A stretch of 11,992 nt of DNA. Source: Polyangiaceae bacterium. GTDB taxonomy: Bacteria; Myxococcota_A; Polyangia; Polyangiales; Polyangiaceae. Location of the stretch: contig JAICXU010000033.1 in assembly GCA_025934595.1 (NCBI GenBank), positions 1 through 11,992 on the forward strand, in the 5' to 3' direction. The position numbers and the translations under genes were made by a program. The notes beneath the pieces were generated by a model, which was not told the origin of the DNA, searched no databases, and worked only from the letters and a program-made list of their open reading frames with translations. Below, piece by piece: positions 6,430-11,992 of this stretch (the stretch's first letter is position 1; each line of letters starts with the position of its first letter).

Positions 6430-7452
6430 TCAGCTTCCGAGCCACACGCCGCGCTGATTCAGCGCGAAGACCTCGTGACGGAGCATCGCTTCTTTTTTGT
6501 CCATGTCCGCGCCGCGCTCGCCGCGTCGCCGGCGATTCTTGAGAAACGCGAGCTCGACGAGCGCGAGCTGCTTCTCGCGACGGTCGCGGAACGCGCGCCA
6601 GCCCTTCGAAAATAAAATTCCCCAGTTCCGCATGCCGATCGTCACGTACGTCGTGATGAGCAGAAGCTCGCGCGGATGAATGAGCCCGCCGACCTCGTTC
6701 GACAGCTCGCGGATCACGATCGCGCGGTCGCGCGTCACGAGCACGGCGAGGATCGCGAAGAAGAGAAACTCCACCATCCACGACTCGACGAGCATGATCG
6801 CGGCGCCGTTTTCGTAATACGTCGGCAGGAAGTTGTGGACGGCGTGCAAGAACATCGCGCAGCCGTAGCCGAGAATGGGCGCAGATATTTTCACGAGCCA
6901 GCTTCGTGACTCGGCCGCGAGACCGAATCCGAGACCCGTGCACGCGGTGAACGTGCAGTGCGAAAGTCCGAGAAAAACCGTGCGAAAGACGAGGAGGCCG
7001 GCAAAGCCGGGGAGCCCGTCTTTCGCGTACTGCGCGGCGACGTAGAGGATGTCTTCCGTGAGCGTGAAGCCGAGACCGACGATGCCGCCGTAGATGACGC
7101 CGTCGAGCGCGCCGTCGACCTCGTGGATCCAGATCGCGCTCACCCCCGCGATGAGAGCAACGCCGAGCCCCTTGAATCCTTCTTCGCAGATGGGCGCCAG
7201 CACCGTCGCGCCGAACGCGTCCATGGCGGAAGAATTCATCGAGTTGCCGGTGACGCTCGCCGCGATGCCTTCGCCGATCGCGCTCGTGACGCCGCCGCCG
7301 ACCGTCGCGAAGACAGCGCCCCACAAAAATGCGCACGCGAGCAGCCACCACGGCTCGGGCTCGAAGCGATCGCACCATCGCACGACGAGCACGTAGAAGA
7401 TGACGAACGGCGTGACGCAGAGGAGGCCGAGGAGAAGGCCGACGAAGATCAT
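6430..7452 (-). CDS. PrsW-family intramembrane metalloprotease
   Basis: This 340-residue polytopic protein has roughly seven or eight membrane segments, between residues 2 and about 270. Family motifs are visible: EPEPWW (31-36) after the first segment, EEGFK (E90, E91, K94), FTLTE (F129 to E133), H165 in FLGLSHCTFTACTGLG, and HAVHN (H203 to N207). These fit the PrsW branch of the CAAX-protease superfamily, whose Glu and His residues lie in the membrane and bind the catalytic metal. B. subtilis PrsW cleaves an anti-sigma factor at site 1; the substrate here is unknown and no sigma or anti-sigma gene is in the window. A charged C-terminal tail (about 285-340) containing RRRRGER follows the membrane part. 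The start is ATG 7452, with no clear Shine-Dalgarno. The gene is convergent with serA (9 bases apart) and 42 bases downstream of the propeller lipoprotein, so it could be read through from that operon. Confidence 0.87.
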   Translation of the reverse strand: MIFVGLLLGLLCVTPFVIFYVLVVRWCDRFEPEPWWLLACAFLWGAVFATVGGGVTSAIGEGIAASVTGNSMNSSAMDAFGATVLAPICEEGFKGLGVALIAGVSAIWIHEVDGALDGVIYGGIVGLGFTLTEDILYVAAQYAKDGLPGFAGLLVFRTVFLGLSHCTFTACTGLGFGLAAESRSWLVKISAPILGYGCAMFLHAVHNFLPTYYENGAAIMLVESWMVEFLFFAILAVLVTRDRAIVIRELSNEVGGLIHPRELLLITTYVTIGMRNWGILFSKGWRAFRDRREKQLALVELAFLKNRRRRGERGADMDKKEAMLRHEVFALNQRGVWLGS

Positions 7453-7494
7453 CGAGGCACGGAGACTACGGCAGACCGCGACCGAGACCTAGCC

Positions 7495-8637
7495 CTAGGG
7501 CCCGGCGGCATAACCGTTGGGTGTCGGCAGCGTGTCTTGTCCGGGAGCGAACGCGGCTGCGATGGCGGGATACGCTGGCCCCGACGACGGCGTGTCGTTT
7601 TGGGTGACGTAGAGGAGCTCGCCGGCTTGCCACGCGAAGATCGCAGGCGCGTGCTCGTTCTTGTTCACGTTGTAGACGGCACCGGGATTCTTCACGAGCG
7701 GCCCCGAATCGCCGAAGCGCGCCGCGAATCCGATCGCAGACGACGCCACGCCGTCGATGACGGTGTATCCAGTGTATAATACACGGAATTGCAAACGGCC
7801 TGCGGGCGTGATGCGCGGAAAGAGCTCGGGATCATCCACGCGTGTCGTCGCGATCGGCCGCGTGGCGCCCGCATCGACGGCTTCGTCGGACACCGATGCG
7901 TCGGGGCAGAGCACCGGATCGAGAGCGGGCGTCGCCGGGTCGGCGTCGAGCCTCGTGAAATGCACGCCGTCTTGGCTCGATGCTTCGCCGATGCAAAATC
8001 CCGCGTTGTACAGCATGCGAAATTCGCCGCTCGGCAAGATCGCGACGCTCGGTGCGCGCGGCGTCGCGGTTTCCCATGCCGCGCTCGCGTCCGACGTGAA
8101 GACCGGCCCGGCTTCTTTCGTGAACGCGAAGCCGTCCGTCGATCGCGCGAGGCCGATGCCGCCGTTAGTTGCATAGTACAAATAAATCGTGCCGTTCGAC
8201 GACACGACGCTCGGGCCCGCGAGGTCGTCGCCTTCCCACGCTTGATCGGCGGCGAGCACCTCTTGCGGAAAGTGTCCGACGTCGAGCGGCGCACCGTAGA
8301 AGCTGCGCGCGTCGTCGGCGTGCGTGCGCACGATCACGTCGTGACCACTCGTCCTCGATTTCGCGACGAAGTAAAGCGCGACACGCATCGTCGGCGACGT
8401 GCCGTCTGCATTCAGCCCGTCGAGAGGAAGCGCCGTCGGCTCGCGATAGAGACTGTGAGCGTCGTCCAGCACGAACGGCGCGACGCCTTGCACCTCGTTC
8501 GCCGACAGCTTTCGGAATGGGCCCGCGCCGCTCGAGGGGAGCGCGTCGTCGGGAGGTGTGACGTTGCCCAGCGTCGCGCAACCATCGAAAAAGGCGCAGA
8601 AAAGCGCGGCAAAAACGATGTATTTTACATGTTTCAT
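7495..8637 (-). CDS. Beta-propeller (glycosidase-fold-like) lipoprotein
   Basis: This 380-residue protein has a signal at 1-19 and a weak lipobox, FDGC with C20. The mature part shows repeated blade-like units: GPSVVSSNGTIYLYY followed by LARSTDGFAFT (141-173), then RAPSVAILPSGEFRMLY followed by SSQDGVHFT (194-228). DDPELFPRI...FRVLYTG (268-290) and HAPAIFAWQAGELLYV (329-344) are two more. Such P-S/E-hydrophobic ... G-x-hydrophobic-YY ... S-x-DG-x-F-T units are typical of five-bladed propellers of the GH43/GH32/GH130 type and of sialidase-like proteins. I cannot point to a complete catalytic triad, so enzyme activity is not claimed. C215 and C244 may pair. The ATG at 8637 overlaps the upstream FadL gene's stop (TGATG), with GGTGGGG just before. 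The longer open frame upstream (to 9171) is the shadow of that gene. Some stretches use A+T-rich codons unlike the surroundings, including a TTA. Confidence 0.8.
   Translation of the reverse strand: MKHVKYIVFAALFCAFFDGCATLGNVTPPDDALPSSGAGPFRKLSANEVQGVAPFVLDDAHSLYREPTALPLDGLNADGTSPTMRVALYFVAKSRTSGHDVIVRTHADDARSFYGAPLDVGHFPQEVLAADQAWEGDDLAGPSVVSSNGTIYLYYATNGGIGLARSTDGFAFTKEAGPVFTSDASAAWETATPRAPSVAILPSGEFRMLYNAGFCIGEASSQDGVHFTRLDADPATPALDPVLCPDASVSDEAVDAGATRPIATTRVDDPELFPRITPAGRLQFRVLYTGYTVIDGVASSAIGFAARFGDSGPLVKNPGAVYNVNKNEHAPAIFAWQAGELLYVTQNDTPSSGPAYPAIAAAFAPGQDTLPTPNGYAAGP
7772..7784. repeat. 13-base perfect palindrome in an A+T-rich patch
   Basis: GTGTATAATACAC is an inverted repeat around a central A, inside the beta-propeller lipoprotein gene. 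It contains a perfect TATAAT (7775-7780), but no -35 element lies at the correct distance. It encodes V-L-Y-T with a TTA leucine codon on the minus strand. Confidence 0.5.
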
Positions 8638-9980
8638 CAGAACCCCACCGTCGTCGTGAAGCCCACGTTCCAAATGTGGCCGCCGGCCATGTAGTCGCCC
8701 ACGAGGTCGCTCGGGTCGGTTTTCGTCGTCATGCCGTTCGAGAGCTCCGAGAGCTGCGCGTGCAGATCGAGGCGAACGTCGCCCGGCAGCTCGCGCAGCG
8801 GCGCGAGGAGCTTCACGCCGAGGCCCGCCGAGAACGCGTGGCGATCGCGATCGATGTAGTTCGTGATGCCCGTCTGCGGGCTGATGGGGGACTTCTGATA
8901 TTCGTAGCCCGCGCGCACGAAGCCTTCGATCTTGCGAAGCTTGAGCGGCTCGAGCTCGACGCCGAGATGAGGGACGAGGCGGTCGTGCATCGCGATCGGC
9001 ACGACCTTCGTCGGCGTCGGCACCGTGGGCGGCGTGATGTTCGCCGGCCAGCCCCCTTGCGGCGGCGGGATGTTCAAGTCGACGGCCAGGTTCGCGACGG
9101 GCGAAATGTATGCGCTCCAATTCACCCACGTGAAGTCCGCGTTCGCGCGAATGCGATCGGTCAGCTCCCACGATCCGCCGACGACGACTTGCTGCGGCAA
9201 GAACGCATCGACCGATTTCGCTTCGAGCGCGTAGAACGCGGTCGTGAACGGCGCCAAATCACCGTGTAATTTGGCTCTCAAATCGAGATCGAGCTGGAAC
9301 TGTCCGCGATAGACGACCGCGATCGCCGTCTTCTTCGAGAGCGCAATGCGCGCGCCCATCTGCGGATAGCGAATGGCGGTGAGATCCGCGTCGACCTCGT
9401 GTCGCAATTGTGAGTTCTGCGGCGAGAGGATGTTCGCATCGCCCGAGATGTCGAGCGTGCCTTCGGTCGCGGCCATGAACGAGAGCCCTCCGCCGACCTG
9501 CAGCCACGGCCACGGGCTCACCGCCAAATTGGCTGCAAGATACAACCTTTGATTTCGATTGTCGTAGAGCTCCCAGCGCGGCTCGGTCTGCGGAAGCGCG
9601 CGAATGCGCGAGATACGGTCGTCGGGCAAATGAAGCCCGAGGCCGAACGCGAACGGAATGTCGAACAGCTTTCCGGGCGCGACGATACCGGCCACGAGCC
9701 CGCGGACGGGATCGACCGAGTTCTCGCGACCGTTCGTCTTCAAGAAATGATCGGCGCGGAAATATCCGAACGACAGCTCGAGCCCTTTCGCGCGCGCGAG
9801 CCCCGCGGGGTTGTAATAGTTCGCCGAAAAATCGGACACGTCCGCGCTCACCGCGCCGCCCATCGCCGCTTCGCGAGATCCGAACCCGAACGTGTCGAGC
9901 GGATTCGCATGCGCAACGGCAGGGAAAAACAAGCCGATCGCGAGAGTCGCGACGCTTACGAAGACAGCTCGTGATTTCAA
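8637..9980 (-). CDS. OmpP1/FadL-family outer-membrane protein, second of two
   Basis: This 447-residue protein has a signal peptide (1-25, cleavage after AHA) and then the FadL-type hatch start NPLDTFGFGSREAAMGG with NPA at 57-59. The remainder alternates in amphipathic beta-strands and ends in IWNVGFTTTVGF, whose terminal Phe is the usual outer-membrane assembly signal. FadL proteins are 14-stranded barrels passing hydrophobic compounds across the outer membrane by a lateral opening. Residues 301-327 form a Pro-rich segment (NIPPPQGG ... TPPTVPTPTK) that is probably an extracellular loop. The start is TTG at 9980, inside the stop of the upstream FadL gene (TTGA overlap), preceded by a G-rich stretch about 7 bases away; it is needed for the signal peptide. 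The protein is clearly paralogous to its upstream neighbour. The substrate cannot be read from sequence. Confidence 0.9.
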   Translation of the reverse strand: MKSRAVFVSVATLAIGLFFPAVAHANPLDTFGFGSREAAMGGAVSADVSDFSANYYNPAGLARAKGLELSFGYFRADHFLKTNGRENSVDPVRGLVAGIVAPGKLFDIPFAFGLGLHLPDDRISRIRALPQTEPRWELYDNRNQRLYLAANLAVSPWPWLQVGGGLSFMAATEGTLDISGDANILSPQNSQLRHEVDADLTAIRYPQMGARIALSKKTAIAVVYRGQFQLDLDLRAKLHGDLAPFTTAFYALEAKSVDAFLPQQVVVGGSWELTDRIRANADFTWVNWSAYISPVANLAVDLNIPPPQGGWPANITPPTVPTPTKVVPIAMHDRLVPHLGVELEPLKLRKIEGFVRAGYEYQKSPISPQTGITNYIDRDRHAFSAGLGVKLLAPLRELPGDVRLDLHAQLSELSNGMTTKTDPSDLVGDYMAGGHIWNVGFTTTVGF

Positions 9981-11371
9981 AACGCCGCCCCCGCGATCAT
10001 TCCGAAGACGAGCACCGTGCCCGTGAGCTTCGCGTCACCGAAGCCGGGATCGTCGCCCTCGCCGTTCGGTCCGCGCTCGAGCGTCACCGTGCGCGGCTGC
10101 AGCACGTGGATCTGCGAATAGACGTCCAGATTGAACGGGCGCTCGGGCCGGCTCTTCGCCTCTTCGCCGGGCGGCATCGAATGCTTCATCGGATTGCCGA
10201 GCTCGAGACCTCCGCCGAGCGTGAGCACGTGCCGTGACGCATCGAAGAAGCGCGTCGGCACGTACGTCGTCGTTTGTGCGGGGCTGTTCCACGCTTGCGA
10301 GGCGGGGATCTGCGACGGGAGCGGCGACGGCTCGAACCAGTAGCCCACCCGCAAATGGGCGACGGCGGACTTCGTCATCTCGATTTTACGATCGACGCCG
10401 ACGCGCGGGACGAGCGTGTCCGAATATTTTATTTTCGTCGGCTGGAGAGCGCCGCAATCGGGTTGATCGGGCGGGCACAAAATCGTGGGCTCGATCGGCC
10501 CCGGATAGCTCGACCAATGCTTGTAGGTTGCACCTAATGCGAGCGTCCAATCGCGGTTCGCCCATGCGCCTTCGAGGGCGATCTCGGCAGGGTCGTATTG
10601 CGCGAGGCCGGCGATGTTGAAGATGGGAATGTTGAGCGTCGACAGCTTCGATCCGTCGATTTCCACGCCGAATCGCGCGTCGAGCTGACCGCGAAACGTT
10701 CCGCCGATGCGCAGGAGACCATGCGCGAGATCGTGCTCGTAGGAAGCGCCGACGATCGGCGCGTACGTCGCGGTGAGCTGCGCATCGACGTTCGATCCAA
10801 CGTGCCCGCTCGCGTCCGTCGCGACGATGACCTCGCCCACGAGCTCGGCGAGCGCGGCGAAACCGACGCCGACACGAAGCCCGTGCGTCACGTCCGCGCC
10901 GAGCCCGAGTCGAATGCCGAGCGATTGCGATCGATCGCCGAGGAGCGCGAACTGCGGCGTCTCGGGATAGAGAATGCGACCGCGCACGACGATGTCGGTG
11001 GGCGTGTACGCGCCGAGGCCGAACGCGATGCGATCTTTGAGGACGCCGCCGAACGGCATCGGGAGGACCGCGCCGACCAAAATTCCTTTCGCGCGCTCGT
11101 ACGAAACGTGACCGGGCTCGCCCGCGCCGGACGCCGAGAGCGAATACGTGGCGCCTTGAAATCCGAGCGAAAGACGACGCTCGTGCGACAGCGAGAGCAG
11201 CGCGGGATTGTCGTACGACGCTTCGAAGCCTTCCGCGTGCGCCGCGCCCGTGCCGCCCATCGCGGGAGAGCGCGTGCCAAAGCCGAAGAGATCTTCGGGC
11301 GACGCATGCGCGCTCGTCGCCGCGAACGCAGTCGCGAAAAACGCTGCGAGCTGTGCCCTCCCGAGCCTCAT
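9977..11371 (-). CDS. OmpP1/FadL-family outer-membrane protein, first of two
   Basis: This 464-residue protein begins with a signal peptide (1-23, SAHA then SPEDLFGFGTRSPAMGG) and carries NPA at 55-57. The body is amphipathic beta-strands, and the C-terminus LVFGMIAGAAF ends in Phe as expected of a barrel. It aligns along its length with the downstream FadL protein. The loop that is Pro-rich there contains here a cysteine pair C299 and C306 (CPPDQPDC), likely a disulfide in an extracellular loop. ATG 11371 was chosen for the signal peptide; the frame is open further upstream to 11974, but that part is a shadow of the RlmN-like gene. No clear Shine-Dalgarno precedes it. It is the first gene of the FadL-FadL-propeller operon, and its promoter must lie within the 116 bases holding the inverted repeat or inside the upstream gene. 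A TTA codon occurs near 10531. Confidence 0.9.
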   Translation of the reverse strand: MRLGRAQLAAFFATAFAATSAHASPEDLFGFGTRSPAMGGTGAAHAEGFEASYDNPALLSLSHERRLSLGFQGATYSLSASGAGEPGHVSYERAKGILVGAVLPMPFGGVLKDRIAFGLGAYTPTDIVVRGRILYPETPQFALLGDRSQSLGIRLGLGADVTHGLRVGVGFAALAELVGEVIVATDASGHVGSNVDAQLTATYAPIVGASYEHDLAHGLLRIGGTFRGQLDARFGVEIDGSKLSTLNIPIFNIAGLAQYDPAEIALEGAWANRDWTLALGATYKHWSSYPGPIEPTILCPPDQPDCGALQPTKIKYSDTLVPRVGVDRKIEMTKSAVAHLRVGYWFEPSPLPSQIPASQAWNSPAQTTTYVPTRFFDASRHVLTLGGGLELGNPMKHSMPPGEEAKSRPERPFNLDVYSQIHVLQPRTVTLERGPNGEGDDPGFGDAKLTGTVLVFGMIAGAAF

Positions 11372-11396
11372 TCGAGGCGCGCACCATACAGCAAGA

Positions 11397-11483
11397 GGAG
11401 AAACCGCCAAGTCGCCGAGGCCGCCAAAGACGAAAAAATCAGATCTTCCTCCTTGGTGCTCTTGGCGGCTTGGCGGTTGCTCC
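11397..11483. repeat. Imperfect 33-base inverted repeat with CGCCAAG units (REP/MITE-like)
   Basis: Arms 11397-11429 and 11451-11483 are reverse complements at 26 of 33 positions, separated by a 21-base A/T-richer loop. Each arm is itself built of repeated CGCCAAG-like units (left: ACCGCCAAG, TCGCCGAG, GCCGCCAAAG; right: the complementary CTTGGCGG). Four of the seven mismatches would be G-U pairs in a plus-strand RNA, leaving 30 of 33 paired. It fills most of the gap between the RlmN-like stop and the first FadL gene. No T-tract follows on either strand, so it is not a classic terminator, though it could attenuate read-through. I know similar CGCCAAG palindromes as dispersed intergenic elements in high-G+C bacteria, but cannot confirm copies elsewhere. 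Confidence 0.75.
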
Positions 11484-11487
11484 ACGT

Positions 11488-11992
11488 CTAGAGGGGCGAA
11501 CGGGCGGCGAGCTGGCCGCACGCGGCGGCGACGTCGCTGCCGCCCGAGTACCGTTTGTGCGAAAAAATCCCTTCGTCGCGCATCGCATTGCGGAACGCCT
11601 CTTCGCGCTCCGCGCTCGTTCGCGCGAACGGATCGTCGCCAGTGTCGCTGATCGCGTTGTACGGAATCACACTGATTCGCGGGTAGTGACCGCTCATCAC
11701 GTGGAATCGTTTCGCGAGACGCGCGAGCGCGCGGCCGTCGTCGGGCGAGTCGTTCACGTCCCGCAAAAGCGTGACGGCCCACATCGGCGACAGCGTCGTC
11801 ATGCGCGCGTGCTCGGCCACCGCCGCGATCACGTCCTCGAGAGGATGGGCAAGATCGACCGGCATCAGGCTCTTTCGTTTTTCGGCGATCGCGGCTCCGA
11901 TCGACAACCCGAGACGCACGTTCGGCGCTTCCTTCGCGAGCCTCACGATCCCCGACGGAATTCCGCTCGTGCACACCGTGATCGCGCGCGCG
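11488..11992 (-). CDS. RlmN/Cfr-family radical SAM methyltransferase, C-terminal part (5' end off window)
   Basis: The frame is open to the right edge, so the N-terminus, including the CxxxCxxC iron-sulfur motif, is not visible. The 168 visible residues begin ARAITVCTSGIPSGIVRLA, corresponding to the family's ITVSTSG...GI.RLA segment. LMPVDLAHPLEDVI, then LLRDVNDSPDDGRALARL and ISVIPYN follow in the family order. Near the end, GGSDVAAACGQL holds the cysteine that RlmN and Cfr methylate as a methyl carrier (E. coli C355 by family knowledge). RlmN methylates C2 of A2503 in 23S rRNA and A37 in some tRNAs. Unlike typical RlmN, the SLHA segment reads GLSIGAA, the EYVL strand reads WAVTL, and the chain ends six residues after ACGQL instead of about 20 or more. 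It may therefore be a divergent paralogue, so I give no symbol. Confidence 0.85.
   Translation of the reverse strand, partial: ARAITVCTSGIPSGIVRLAKEAPNVRLGLSIGAAIAEKRKSLMPVDLAHPLEDVIAAVAEHARMTTLSPMWAVTLLRDVNDSPDDGRALARLAKRFHVMSGHYPRISVIPYNAISDTGDDPFARTSAEREEAFRNAMRDEGIFSHKRYSGGSDVAAACGQLAARSPL

Noticed and set aside
4359..6542. Plus-strand open frame of 727 codons
   Set aside because: It overlaps serA in another frame and runs antisense to the SCP2-like gene; composition is Arg/Ala/His-rich without domains.
7775..7780. Perfect TATAAT as an internal promoter
   Set aside because: It lies inside a gene without a -35 match at correct spacing; kept only as part of the palindrome.
11372..11974. 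Upstream in-frame extension of the first FadL gene
   Set aside because: It would replace a good signal peptide with an Arg-rich leader that is merely another frame of the RlmN-like gene.

Overview
The window is high-G+C bacterial DNA with tightly packed genes. Several genes start at GTG or TTG, and there are many secreted lipoproteins with Ser/Ala/Gly/Pro-rich linkers and tandem FadL-type outer-membrane proteins. This points to a Gram-negative didermic bacterium, most likely a myxobacterium (Myxococcota, perhaps Polyangia). The assignment rests on style and gene content only. I see no tRNA, rRNA, CRISPR array, IS element or phage gene, and no gene-free stretch longer than about 150 bases.

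Layout, left to right. (1) 1-1661, minus strand: the N-terminal 553 residues of a large Lhr-type helicase whose 3' end lies off the left edge. (2) 1806-5132, minus strand: a compact set of five genes, transcribed from right to left. In order they are an SCP2-like protein, a 104-residue lipoprotein, a 198-residue lipoprotein, a 276-residue lipoprotein with a beta-sandwich-like domain, and fmt (methionyl-tRNA formyltransferase). Junctions are a GTGA overlap, a 19-base gap, a 13-base overlap and a one-base gap, so this looks like one operon; lhr may follow after a 144-base gap. (3) 5176-6420, plus strand: serA, divergent from that operon across only 43 bases. (4) 6430-7452, minus strand: a PrsW-type intramembrane protease, convergent with serA. 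(5) 7495-11371, minus strand: two paralogous FadL/OmpP1 outer-membrane proteins and a beta-propeller lipoprotein, joined by TTGA and TGATG overlaps. (6) 11397-11483: an imperfect 33-base inverted repeat. (7) 11488 to the right edge, minus strand: the C-terminal part of an RlmN/Cfr-family radical SAM enzyme.

How the genes work together. Fmt, SerA and the RlmN-like enzyme are housekeeping functions (initiator tRNA formylation, serine synthesis, 23S rRNA methylation), and Lhr is a nucleic acid helicase. The more original content is in two envelope clusters. One pairs two four-cysteine lipoproteins with an SCP2-like protein and a third lipoprotein ahead of fmt. The other couples two FadL-type channels to a surface-type lipoprotein and looks like an uptake or export module for a hydrophobic or glycan-linked substrate. 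Neither cluster is one I recognise as a named system.
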